From contig JACRNJ010000010.1 in the NCBI GenBank assembly GCA_016219285.1, positions 1-36,088 of the forward strand: DNA of 36,088 nucleotides, given 5' to 3'. Positions 24,145 through 32,987 of this stretch are shown here, one piece after another (the stretch's first letter is position 1; every line of letters begins with the position of its first letter). Under the pieces are notes generated by a model. That model was not told the origin of the DNA and ran no database searches. It saw only the letters and a program-made list of their open reading frames with translations. Position numbers and translations under genes: made by a program. This DNA is from Deltaproteobacteria bacterium. GTDB taxonomy: Bacteria > Desulfobacterota > GWC2-55-46 > UBA9637.

Positions 24145-24950
24145 CTGCTGCGTGGTATGTTGCGTTAATTACATTTAAAGAGGGGATCAAAGGCAGGGTT
24201 ATTTTCGGGATATTTATAATAGCCCTCCTGCTCTTTGCGGCAACAACCGTTGTTACAACTCTCTTTATGCGCGACATTGTAAAGGTGGCAGTTGACTTAA
24301 GCCTTTCCACTGTTTCCTTTGCAGGCCTCTTAACCTTGTTTTTTATCGGCGTAAACCTTTTTAGCAAAGACCTTGATAAAAGGACTATCTATATGGTCAT
24401 ATCAAGGCCGATATCACGGCCAGAGTATCTGATAGGGAAATTTATGGGGATAGTTTTCCTATCCTTGTTAGTCGTGGTTTTTCTGGGCATTCTGTCATCT
24501 GTGCCTGTTATCATGAGTAAAAGGTTTTATTATTACCCTGAGGCAAAGTTCGATTGGGGGATATATTGTGTCGCAGTTATTTATATATTTATCAAATTAG
24601 CCGTTATATCTGCAGTCATAACGTTTTTTGCGTCATTTACATCCAACTCTTTTATAACGTTTATATTGTCTCTGGTTGCTTACATTATAGGCCAGTCCAC
24701 AGAAGGTGTGCGCCTGCTCCTTGCGTCACAGGTTGAGAAGATAGAGGTTAGCCCTGTACTTTCGTATGTGGTAGATATTGCATACTATGTATTTCCAAAT
24801 ATTTCAGCATTTGACCTCAAGACGCAGGCAGCCCACGGTCTGTCAATCAATTATTCTTATGCGTTTTGGACAGCGCTTTATGCCATATTTTATATAACTA
24901 TCGCCATTGTCATAGGAGCGCTGATATTCAGAAGGAGGGAGTTCCCATGA
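24141..24950 (+). CDS. pilI: ABC-2 type permease, PilI-like
   Basis: 269 residues from a GTG overlapping the ATPase stop, with GGAGGAG upstream. About six membrane helices (near 20-40, 52-75, 100-125, 140-170, 178-200 and 245-265). It should form the membrane half of the transporter with the preceding ATPase. Assignment to the PilI role comes from gene order. Confidence 0.78.
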   Translation: MTAAWYVALITFKEGIKGRVIFGIFIIALLLFAATTVVTTLFMRDIVKVAVDLSLSTVSFAGLLTLFFIGVNLFSKDLDKRTIYMVISRPISRPEYLIGKFMGIVFLSLLVVVFLGILSSVPVIMSKRFYYYPEAKFDWGIYCVAVIYIFIKLAVISAVITFFASFTSNSFITFILSLVAYIIGQSTEGVRLLLASQVEKIEVSPVLSYVVDIAYYVFPNISAFDLKTQAAHGLSINYSYAFWTALYAIFYITIAIVIGALIFRRREFP

Positions 24951-25792
24951 TGCAGTCCTTGTTTATTGCCGTCCTTATAATAATCATCGCCATTATCGGC
25001 AACTTTTTTGCCATATCAAGGGTCTCGTCAGAAAGGAATCTGCTTCGCGAAAAGGAAGGCACAGGGCTTATTCTGCCTTCGTCTGTTTATAAGGTCATTG
25101 CGCTTGAATTTAAAGGCATCTTTTCAGATATCATGTTTTCCAGGGCAATGACATACTACGGAGGAAAACTTATAAGAAACGAAAAACCTACCGAGAAAGA
25201 ATGGGGCTGGATATATAGAAATATGGATGCGGCAACAGACCTTGACCATTATTTTTTGGACCCCTATTATTTCGGGGCAATGACTTTAGCCTGGGATGCA
25301 AATAAGGTTAAGGAGTCTAATATCTTGTTGGAAAAGGCATTCCGCTATCGCGATTGGGACTGGACAATCCCATTTTATCTTGGATTCAATCATTTCTATT
25401 TCCTTCAGGATAATGAAAAGGCTGCATACTATCTCATGGAGGGAGCAAAAAGGCCTGGCGGTTCAGGCGGTTTGCTGCCTACACTTGCGGCGCGTCTATC
25501 ATATCAGGGGAAAAAGACAGAAAACGCCATCATCTTCCTGCAGGAGATGTTAAAAAAGACAGATGATAAAAACGTCCGTTGGATATATGAAAGGAGGCTT
25601 GCAGCGCTTAAAGCCATACTCTTTTTGGAAGGGGCTGCAGCAGCTTATCAAAATAGATTTAAAGCCAGGCCTGACAACCTTGATGGGTTGATAGCAAAAG
25701 GGATAATCAGCGAACTTCCCCAAGACCCTTATGGCGGAAAATTTTATATGGATAAAGACGGTTTAATAAAAACTACAAGCGAAATGAGATGA
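24947..25792 (+). CDS. Membrane-anchored protein of unknown function in the pilus locus
   Basis: 281 residues; ATG at 24947 overlaps the permease stop and follows AAGGAGGG. One N-terminal membrane helix (about 4-24) leaves a periplasmic body. The middle (about 70-225) is helical and looks TPR-like. The C-terminal LPQDPYGGKFYMDKDG resembles the end of pseudopilins. In the Myxococcus order an extra protein (PilG) accompanies PilH/PilI; this may be its counterpart, but I cannot show that from sequence. Confidence 0.65.
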   Translation: MMQSLFIAVLIIIIAIIGNFFAISRVSSERNLLREKEGTGLILPSSVYKVIALEFKGIFSDIMFSRAMTYYGGKLIRNEKPTEKEWGWIYRNMDAATDLDHYFLDPYYFGAMTLAWDANKVKESNILLEKAFRYRDWDWTIPFYLGFNHFYFLQDNEKAAYYLMEGAKRPGGSGGLLPTLAARLSYQGKKTENAIIFLQEMLKKTDDKNVRWIYERRLAALKAILFLEGAAAAYQNRFKARPDNLDGLIAKGIISELPQDPYGGKFYMDKDGLIKTTSEMR

Positions 25793-25873
25793 TTGTCTTC
25801 CAATTTTATCAAATAATGCATAATTTAGCGCCCCTCCATCCAGTCCCATACCACGCCTATTCAGCATTTCTCC

Positions 25874-25901
25874 TTGACTACCCATGCTAAATTAAGATAA
25901 T
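25874..25901 (+). promoter_or_regulatory. Sigma-70-type promoter of the lysS operon
   Basis: TTGACT (25874-25879), a 16-base spacer and GATAAT (25896-25901) lie 39 bases before the lysS start. Confidence 0.6.
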
Positions 25902-25940
25902 GTAACAGCTTATAATTTTTATAGAAAAAGGATATTTAAA

Positions 25941-27425
25941 ATGACAGAAAAAGTTGGAGATGTAGAGCAAAGGATAAACAAATTAGAGGTATTGAGACAA
26001 TCCGGCATAAACCCATACCCTAATGACTTTACAGTAAAGAATACAGCCAAGGAGGTAACTGATAGTTGCATCGGCCTTGATAAAGAAGCTCTTGAAGCCA
26101 AAGGCGAAACGGCTATTCTTGCAGGAAGAATAATGGCTTTCAGGGATTTTGGCAAGGCATCTTTTTTACACATTCAGGACAGGACAGGAAAGATTCAGGT
26201 CTATATTAAAAAGGATTTAATTGGTGAAAATGCCTTTAAGATATTTAAAAACTGCGATGTTGGAGATATCATAGGCATTGAAGGCAGGGTCTTTCGCACA
26301 AAAACCAATGAGCTTACCGTAGAGGCAAAAGATATAAGGCTGCTTGCAAAAGCGCTCTTGCCTTTGCCTGAAAAGTGGCACGGTCTTACTGATGTAGAGA
26401 CCCGCTATCGTCGACGTTATCTTGACCTTATAGTAAATCCGGAGGTTAAGGATGTCTTTATAAAAAGGACGCAGATAATACGGCTCATAAGGGATTTTCT
26501 GAATATGAGGGATTTTGTAGAAGTGGAAACGCCTATGTTCCAGTCAATCCCTGGCGGAGCTGCTGCAAGGCCGTTTAAAACCCACCACAACGCCCTTGAT
26601 ATAGACCTGTTTTTGCGCATAGCTCCAGAGCTTTATCTTAAAAGGCTTGTTATAGGCGGGTTTGAGAGGGTTTATGAGATAAACAGGAATTTTAGAAATG
26701 AAGGCATATCAACCCAGCACAATCCTGAATTCACTATGCTTGAGTTTTATTTGGCCTATGCCACATTTGAAGACCTGATGACTTTAACAGAAGAGATGAT
26801 TACATCTATTGCGCGAAAAATATGCGGAACATTCAAAATAGAATATCAGGGGCAAACTATTGATTTAACGCCTCCATGGCAGAGGATTAGTGTTAAAGAT
26901 GCAATCCTGAAATACAGCAATGCAGACAATGATATATTTACCGACAAGAAAATGGCAGTGGATTTTGCAAAAAAGATTGGCATTGATTTGCCAGAAGGTT
27001 TTAGCCACGGAAAAATTATTTTAGAGATATTTGAACGTACGGCAGAACCAAAATTCATACAACCTACATTTGTTACTCATTATCCTATTGAGGTTTCGCC
27101 GCTTTCCAGAAAAAATGAAAAAGACCCGACAATCGTTGACAGGTTTGAGCTTCTGGTATGCGGCAGGGAGATTGCCAACGCCTTTTCAGAACTGAATGAT
27201 CCAATAGACCAGAAGCAAAGATTTGTCCAGCAGATTAAAGAAAAAGAGGCAGGCGATACCGAGGCGCATTTGATGGATGAGGACTTTGTAATGGCCCTTG
27301 AATATGGTATGCCGCCCACAGCAGGCGAGGGTATCGGCATTGACAGGCTTGTGATGCTCTTAACAAACTCAGCGTCAATACGGGATGTAATATTGTTTCC
27401 ACAATTGAGGCCGGAAAGGATTTGA
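25941..27425 (+). CDS. lysS: Lysyl-tRNA synthetase (class II)
   Basis: 494 residues, near the usual size. It charges tRNA-Lys in the cytoplasm. The start LEVLRQSGINPYPNDF leads into an OB-fold anticodon-binding domain (about 50-145). The catalytic domain has motif 2 in FRNEGISTQHNPEFTMLEFY and motif 3 in GEGIGIDRLVMLLT near the C-terminus. An AAGGA sits about ten bases before the ATG. It heads the lol/bam/lpx gene group. Confidence 0.97.
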   Translation: MTEKVGDVEQRINKLEVLRQSGINPYPNDFTVKNTAKEVTDSCIGLDKEALEAKGETAILAGRIMAFRDFGKASFLHIQDRTGKIQVYIKKDLIGENAFKIFKNCDVGDIIGIEGRVFRTKTNELTVEAKDIRLLAKALLPLPEKWHGLTDVETRYRRRYLDLIVNPEVKDVFIKRTQIIRLIRDFLNMRDFVEVETPMFQSIPGGAAARPFKTHHNALDIDLFLRIAPELYLKRLVIGGFERVYEINRNFRNEGISTQHNPEFTMLEFYLAYATFEDLMTLTEEMITSIARKICGTFKIEYQGQTIDLTPPWQRISVKDAILKYSNADNDIFTDKKMAVDFAKKIGIDLPEGFSHGKIILEIFERTAEPKFIQPTFVTHYPIEVSPLSRKNEKDPTIVDRFELLVCGREIANAFSELNDPIDQKQRFVQQIKEKEAGDTEAHLMDEDFVMALEYGMPPTAGEGIGIDRLVMLLTNSASIRDVILFPQLRPERI

Positions 27426-27428
27426 GAA

Positions 27429-27484
27429 ATTTTAAATTTCAGATTTTAGATTTAAAATCGTAAATCGTAATTCTTAAATCGTAA
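27429..27484. repeat. Heptad block between lysS and lolC
   Basis: AGATTTT/AGATTTA units (about 27443-27457) are followed by AAATCGT units (about 27458-27484). The lolC start at 27493 follows with no Shine-Dalgarno. Confidence 0.7.
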
Positions 27485-27492
27485 CTTGTTGT

Positions 27493-28740
27493 ATGGCATA
27501 CGAATTTTTTATAGCCCTCAGATATTTGAAGGCCAAGCGTAAACAGACCTTTATCTCCATAATAACATTTATTTCAATCTTAGGCTCAATGGTTGGGGTA
27601 ACTGCCCTTATTGTTGTTCTGTCTGTGATGACAGGATTTGAAGATGATTTGAGAGAGAAGATACTGGGTGTTAATGCGCATCTTGTGATATTGGAACTGG
27701 GCAGGGGAATGAAAGACTATAAAGGGGTGGTTGAAAAGGTAAGGAAGGTTGAAGGCGTTGTTGGCGCATCGCCGTTTATATACAATCAGGCAATGCTTTC
27801 AACGGAAAGCGGTGTTGTTGGCGTTGTAATCAGGGGATTGGATGTTGACAGCGTCGGAGATGTTACGACCTTGCCAAAGAAGATTAAGTCAGGCAGCATG
27901 GAAGGTCTCAAAAATTCACTGCAGGACAAATATGTTGAAGGCTTGCCATTGCCGGGAATAGTTGTTGGCAAAGAGATTGCCAAAAATCTTGGTATTGCGC
28001 ATGGAGATGAGGTGAATGTTATATCCCCATCCGGTACAATGACGCCATCCGGCCCGGTCCCCAGGATTGCAAGATTTAAGATATCCGGCATATTTGAGTT
28101 CGGCATGTATGAGTATGATTCATCAATAGCGTTTATTTCCATTGAGAGCGCCAATAGATTCTTCAGGATGGGAGATGCTGCAACTGGAGTGGAGGTCAAG
28201 ATAAAGGATATATATCAGGCCGAAGAGATGGGCAAAAACATACAAAAGACTATTGGAGGTTTTTATTATGTAAGAACGTGGATGGACATGAATAAGAATC
28301 TATTTTCAGCTTTGAAATTAGAGCAGGCGGCAATGTTTATAATACTCTTATTGATAGTCATAGTTGCGGCCCTTAATATTATTTCCACTTTAATTATGGT
28401 AGTTATGGAAAAAGGCAAGGATATAGCAATACTTAAATCAATGGGCGCTACAGCAAACGGTATAATGCGTATATTTATGATAGAGGGTTTGGTTATTGGT
28501 GTTGTTGGGACAGCTATGGGTATTCTCGGAGGGGTATCCCTATGTGTTATGCTTAAGAAGTATCAGTTTATTAAACTGCCAGGCGATATATATACTATTG
28601 CAACATTGCCGGTCAAGATGGATCCTTTTTTGATAGCTGTGATTGCCATTGCCTCTCTATGCATCAGTTTTCTGGCTACCATATATCCTGCATGGCAGGC
28701 TTCAAAGATGGACCCTATTGAGGCGCTGCGCTACGAGTGA
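27493..28740 (+). CDS. lolC: Lipoprotein-releasing permease LolC/LolE
   Basis: 415 residues. The N-terminus MAYEFFIALRYLKAKRKQTF and the first helix (about 20-48) are typical of the family. A large periplasmic domain (about 50-275) and three further helices (near 276-300, 325-350 and 375-400) follow. It ends YPAWQASKMDPIEALRYE. With LolD it extracts outer-membrane lipoproteins from the inner membrane and passes them to LolA. Only one LolC/E-type gene is seen, so it probably acts as a homodimer (LolF-like), which is inference. Confidence 0.94.
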   Translation: MAYEFFIALRYLKAKRKQTFISIITFISILGSMVGVTALIVVLSVMTGFEDDLREKILGVNAHLVILELGRGMKDYKGVVEKVRKVEGVVGASPFIYNQAMLSTESGVVGVVIRGLDVDSVGDVTTLPKKIKSGSMEGLKNSLQDKYVEGLPLPGIVVGKEIAKNLGIAHGDEVNVISPSGTMTPSGPVPRIARFKISGIFEFGMYEYDSSIAFISIESANRFFRMGDAATGVEVKIKDIYQAEEMGKNIQKTIGGFYYVRTWMDMNKNLFSALKLEQAAMFIILLLIVIVAALNIISTLIMVVMEKGKDIAILKSMGATANGIMRIFMIEGLVIGVVGTAMGILGGVSLCVMLKKYQFIKLPGDIYTIATLPVKMDPFLIAVIAIASLCISFLATIYPAWQASKMDPIEALRYE

Positions 28741-28797
28741 GTTGAGCTATGGCTTATGACGGTAAAGGCAAAGGGGCTTCAGTCTGCGGCGCTGATA

Positions 28798-28926
28798 TAA
28801 AAATAAATTTCTAATTTCTAAATCCTAATTTCTAATAAATCCTTGACAGGAAGAATATCTGTCAAGGATAAAATGTCCAATGTCAAATCAGAAATTAGGC
28901 ATTAGGATTTATGAATTGTAGTTAGA
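28798..28926. repeat. Heptad block with nested hairpin between lolC and lolD
   Basis: CTAATTT/CTAAATC units (about 28811-28836) pair with inverse attagg/gattta units (about 28893-28916). In the middle is a perfect 11-bp hairpin, atccttgacag (28839-28849) with ctgtcaaggat (28859-28869). Confidence 0.7.
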
Positions 28927-28934
28927 CTACTGAC

Positions 28935-29633
28935 ATGGAACTCATAAGAGCAGAGGGTTTATATAAATCGTATGGCAATAAGGTGAAGACGGTAGATGTG
29001 CTTAAGGGCATTGACCTCTCTGTTGCACAAGGGGAAATGATTGCTGTTGTAGGGGCGTCAGGTGTAGGAAAGAGCACGCTTTTGCATTTAATTGGCGCCT
29101 TGGACAGGCCGACGAAAGGCGGTGTATTTTATAAAGGGGAAAATATTTTTGGCCAGACTGATAAGAAATTAGCTGTTTTCAGGAATAAGAATATAGGTTT
29201 TGTTTTTCAATTTCACCATCTTCTTCCAGAATTTACTGCCTTGGAAAATGTAATGATGCCTCGCCTTATAGGAGGAGAAGATATGGCTTTAGCCGGTAAA
29301 ATGGCAGAAGGGCTTCTTTGTGATGTTGGATTGAAGGAAAGGTTAAACCATAAACCAGGCGAGTTGTCAGGCGGCGAACAGCAAAGGGTAGCTATTGCGA
29401 GGGCGCTTATTCGGTCTCCGGAGGTGCTTTTAGCGGATGAGCCGACAGGGAATCTGGATACTTATACTGGAGATGATGTTTTTAACCTATTGTTAAGATT
29501 CAATGAAGAGAAAGGTATAACTATGATTATTGTAACGCATAATGAAAGATTGGCCGGCAAGATGAGGAGAATAATCAGCATGGTGGATGGAAAGATATAC
29601 GAAGATGCGATGCAGTCAGGGGGCAGGGGATAG
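28935..29633 (+). CDS. lolD: Lipoprotein-releasing ATPase LolD
   Basis: 232 residues. Walker A is GASGVGKST (about 41-49), the signature [15 protein letters not shown], Walker B LLADEP followed by TGNLD. The Q-loop segment [19 protein letters not shown] is characteristic of LolD. It powers LolC. There is no visible Shine-Dalgarno before the ATG. The stop overlaps the next GTG start by one base. Confidence 0.95.
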   Translation: MELIRAEGLYKSYGNKVKTVDVLKGIDLSVAQGEMIAVVGASGVGKSTLLHLIGALDRPTKGGVFYKGENIFGQTDKKLAVFRNKNIGFVFQFHHLLPEFTALENVMMPRLIGGEDMALAGKMAEGLLCDVGLKERLNHKPGELSGGEQQRVAIARALIRSPEVLLADEPTGNLDTYTGDDVFNLLLRFNEEKGITMIIVTHNERLAGKMRRIISMVDGKIYEDAMQSGGRG

Positions 29634-32476
29634 TGAGGTTTAGAAGACAGGTGATAATTAGAAAGGTGAGGAGTCAGAAGTCAGAAGTCAGAAGTCAGAA
29701 GTCAGAGGCAAGAAAAAAATCTTGCCTCTTGCCTCTTACCTCTTGCCTCATTTTTTCCTGTTTCCTGCTCACTGCTTGTTTACTGCTTATAATATCCACT
29801 GCTGCAGCGATGGCGGCTGACTCAGCAACTCCACAACTCCTGAGCGCTGCAACTCAAAGGGTAATGGTTATGCCATTTACAATCCACAGCAAAGATAATC
29901 TTTCTGATTTAAGAAGAAACATTCTTAATGCAATAGCTTCTCAAATTGAGACGTATGAGAAAGTAGAGATTATCGGCATAGAAAGGCTTAAAAGGCTTGT
30001 GCTGGAGGAAAAGGTCTATTTGTTCGACGAATCTCTTGTTTTAAAAATTGGGAAAGAAGAAGGAGCGGCATTTGTCATTGTTGGCAGCATAACGAAGATT
30101 GATAAAACCATGAGCCTTGATATCAGGTTATTGGATACATCAAGCGGCAGAATGATTAGTTCTGCCTATGTAAAGGGAGAGGATGAAAAAGAAACGGTTG
30201 AATCGTCGGTTTCAATTGCGAAAGATTTTAAAAATAAGATAATTGAGTCAAAGGCCAAAAGTCAGAAGTCAGAAGTCAGGATTAGCGCAAAACAATGGAT
30301 TCTTGCCAGAATAATAATTACCGGCAATAAACGGGTTGGTGAAGAAGCTGTAAAGGCCAAGATTAAAAGTAAGCCAGGAGAGCTGCTTTCTTCTGATGAT
30401 TTGAGAGATGATATAAAAGCTGTCTATGATATGGGTTTTTTTGAAGATGTAACTGCAGATATTGCAGATACTGGCAAGGGCATAGAGCTCAACTTTATTG
30501 TAAGAGAAAGGCCTGTAATCAAAAAGGTGGAGGTGGCCGGCAATAAAGAGATTACAACAGAAAAGATAACTTCCGTTATAACAGTGAAGGAAAATACTAT
30601 TCTTGACAGAACATTACTAATGGAAAATGCAGAAAAAATTAAAACCCTTTATGCGGCTGAAGGGTTTTATATTGCAAAGGTTGAACCTATGGTAGATAGC
30701 AAAGCAGATGCAATTGCTGAGGTTAAGTTCAAGATAGAGGAAGGAGACAAGGTAAAGGTAAAGAGGATTACTATTATAGGCAGCAAGGCGTACAGCGCTG
30801 ATGAAATAAAGGATATAATGGATACAAAGGATGTTGGTTTTTTATCTTTTATGACAAAGGCTGGGATTTTTGATGAGGCTGTATTGCAGAATGATCTCAA
30901 TAAGATAATGGCGCATTATTACGATAATGGCTATATACAAGCCAGCATAACTGATCACCTTGTTTCTTTGAGCAGCGATAAGAAATGGTTTTTTATTACC
31001 ATATCCATTTTTGAAGGCGAACAGTATAAGGTTGGGAAGATAGACATAACAGGCGATATGCTTACAACCAGAGATGAGTTGATGGAGAAGGTAAAAATAA
31101 CCCCTGATGAGATATTCAGCAGAAAGATATTGAGCGCGGATATTGCCATGTTAAGCGATGTTTATGGCGATAAAGGCTATGCAAATGCCGCTATAAATCC
31201 TGTTACCACTGTAGATGCTAAAGAAAAAATAGTGGATATTACATTTGATATCAGGAAGGGCGAACTTGTATATATAGAAAAGATCAACATATCTGGCAAT
31301 GTTAATACAAGGGATAAAGTTATAAGACGTGAGATTGAGCTGCCGGAAGGAGCGCTTTTTTCGACTACTGACATGAAAAGAAGCAGAAATAATCTCAGGC
31401 GGCTTGGGTATTTTGAGTCAGTTAATATTACAGCGCAGCATGGAAGCTCTGAAAGCAGGATGATTCTCGATGTGGATATCAAAGAGAGAGCTACAGGGCA
31501 AATATCAGCTGGTATTGGATACAGCTCAGTTGACAATCTCATAGGCACTGCCTCTATATCTCAGAGTAATTTCCTTGGCACAGGGCTCAAACTTGAGCTT
31601 TCAGGGACAGTAAGCGCCAAGAGTGAGAAATACCAATTGGGTTTTACCGAACCGTGGCTTTTTGACAAACCCATATCTGCCGGATTTGACATATTTAAGA
31701 CAGGCAGGGTCTATCCTGATTTTACCAGAGATAGTTATGGTTTTGATATGAGAACCGGATTTCCGGTTTATGAACGGGATGTCAGGGGATATCTGACATA
31801 TAAATTGGAAGAGGTAACAGTAAAAGATGTGGCGTCTGGCGCGGCAACGCTTATAAAAGAACAGGAAGGGAAAAAAACTACCAGCAGCGCCAGCGGTGTG
31901 CTTAAAAGGGATACGCGGAACGATGCCTTCTTTCCCACAGAAGGCTCTGTGGCATCGCTATCTGCTGAATATGCAGGAGGTCTGTTGGGCGGAGACAATA
32001 ATTTTGCAAAGTATATTGCAGAAGGGATAAAATATTTTTCTCTGTTCTGGGATACTACATTTACAGCACGCGGCGTAATAGGATATATTCAAGGTTTAGA
32101 CGGTAAAAATATACCTGTGTATGAAAGATTCTATCTTGGCGGGATAAACACCATAAGAGGGTTTAAAACCAGAGGAGTAGGCCCGAAAGATCCTGCAACA
32201 AATGAGGTGATAGGGGGCGATACAGAGATATTTATAAATCTGGAATATCTCTTCCCTCTTGCAAAAGAGCAAATGGTTAAGGGGCTTATCTTTTTTGACG
32301 CAGGGAATGCGCATAATGGCGGCCTGAACCTTGGTGATTTGAGGACATCTGCAGGTCTTGGCATAAGGTGGTTTTCGCCGGCCGGCCCCCTGAGGCTTGA
32401 GTGGGGCTATGTTCTGGATAGAAGGACGGGAGAAGACAGCAGTCAGTGGGAGTTTACTATAGGGACAGCATTTTAA
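29633..32476 (+). CDS. bamA: Outer-membrane assembly factor BamA with extra N-terminal CsgG/TolB-like domain
   Basis: 947 residues, longer than ordinary BamA (about 800). Residues 11-28 are SEVRSQK-type repeats and 30-56 a hydrophobic signal segment, both from heptads. Residues about 75-205 (QRVMVMPFTIHS, RLKRLVLEE, AAFVIVGSITKID) look like the nucleotide-binding-like fold of CsgG/FlgO/TolB N-domains. A heptad-encoded linker (KSQKSEVR, 209-216) joins it to five POTRA domains (about 222-615). The barrel has the GINTIRGF motif and ends in Phe. It inserts beta-barrel proteins into the outer membrane. GTG start overlaps lolD. Confidence 0.93.
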   Translation: MRFRRQVIIRKVRSQKSEVRSQKSEARKKSCLLPLTSCLIFSCFLLTACLLLIISTAAAMAADSATPQLLSAATQRVMVMPFTIHSKDNLSDLRRNILNAIASQIETYEKVEIIGIERLKRLVLEEKVYLFDESLVLKIGKEEGAAFVIVGSITKIDKTMSLDIRLLDTSSGRMISSAYVKGEDEKETVESSVSIAKDFKNKIIESKAKSQKSEVRISAKQWILARIIITGNKRVGEEAVKAKIKSKPGELLSSDDLRDDIKAVYDMGFFEDVTADIADTGKGIELNFIVRERPVIKKVEVAGNKEITTEKITSVITVKENTILDRTLLMENAEKIKTLYAAEGFYIAKVEPMVDSKADAIAEVKFKIEEGDKVKVKRITIIGSKAYSADEIKDIMDTKDVGFLSFMTKAGIFDEAVLQNDLNKIMAHYYDNGYIQASITDHLVSLSSDKKWFFITISIFEGEQYKVGKIDITGDMLTTRDELMEKVKITPDEIFSRKILSADIAMLSDVYGDKGYANAAINPVTTVDAKEKIVDITFDIRKGELVYIEKINISGNVNTRDKVIRREIELPEGALFSTTDMKRSRNNLRRLGYFESVNITAQHGSSESRMILDVDIKERATGQISAGIGYSSVDNLIGTASISQSNFLGTGLKLELSGTVSAKSEKYQLGFTEPWLFDKPISAGFDIFKTGRVYPDFTRDSYGFDMRTGFPVYERDVRGYLTYKLEEVTVKDVASGAATLIKEQEGKKTTSSASGVLKRDTRNDAFFPTEGSVASLSAEYAGGLLGGDNNFAKYIAEGIKYFSLFWDTTFTARGVIGYIQGLDGKNIPVYERFYLGGINTIRGFKTRGVGPKDPATNEVIGGDTEIFINLEYLFPLAKEQMVKGLIFFDAGNAHNGGLNLGDLRTSAGLGIRWFSPAGPLRLEWGYVLDRRTGEDSSQWEFTIGTAF
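29667..29790. repeat. Heptad pair encoding the BamA signal region
   Basis: Four GTCAGAA-type units (about 29672-29706) and GCAAGAA are followed by TCTTGCC/CTCTTGC units (about 29719-29748) and CTGCTT-type units to about 29790. The arrangement is nearly the same as at 3809-3966. Confidence 0.8.
30257..30280. repeat. Three in-frame heptads in bamA
   Basis: Three GTCAGAA/GTCAGGA units encode SQKSEVR between the extra N-terminal domain and POTRA1. Confidence 0.7.
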
Positions 32477-32522
32477 TTTACGATTTACGAATTACGATTT
32501 AAAATCTAAAATCGTAAATCTT
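32477..32522. repeat. Heptad block between bamA and skp
   Basis: ACGATTT/ACGAATT units pair with AAAATCT/AAATCGT units. Unlike most such junctions, a good ribosome site (AAAGGAGAG) follows. Confidence 0.7.
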
Positions 32523-32537
32523 TCAAAGGAGAGAAAA

Positions 32538-32987
32538 ATGAGAAAATTACAGATTGGCATCATGGCAATTACACTTGCTGTCGCATTTTCAAACGTAGTG
32601 ATAGCGGCGGAATTGAAGATTGGATATATCAATCTCCAGAGGGCATTAAACGATTCTTTGGCTGGCAAAGCGGCTTTTGCAGAACTTGAGGCAGAGACAC
32701 AGAAGAGGCAGGAGAAGGTAGATGTAAAACAGGAAGAGATTAAAAAACTTAATGAAGAGGTGGAAAAAAAGCGGGTTGTCTGGAGCGAAGATATGAAAGA
32801 GCAAAAACATAAGGAACTGCAGGCCAGGATGCAGGAGTTCCAGAGGTTTTATTTGCATGATAAAGGATATAGCTTTATATTTGAGTCGCAGGGCCTAATC
32901 TACGGCCCGCCCGATGCAGACTCGACTAATGAGCTTATAAAAATTTATGATGATGATTATAAAAAGAGGAAAAAGGACAAGAAATGA
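32538..32987 (+). CDS. skp: Periplasmic chaperone Skp/OmpH
   Basis: 149 residues, slightly short for the family. The signal peptide is about 1-23 (VVIA). [24 protein letters not shown] leads into a long charged coiled coil (about 45-105), the tentacle part of the trimeric chaperone. It keeps unfolded outer-membrane proteins soluble on the way to BamA, its upstream neighbour. AAGGAGA precedes the ATG. The stop overlaps the lpxD start. Confidence 0.9.
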   Translation: MRKLQIGIMAITLAVAFSNVVIAAELKIGYINLQRALNDSLAGKAAFAELEAETQKRQEKVDVKQEEIKKLNEEVEKKRVVWSEDMKEQKHKELQARMQEFQRFYLHDKGYSFIFESQGLIYGPPDADSTNELIKIYDDDYKKRKKDKK

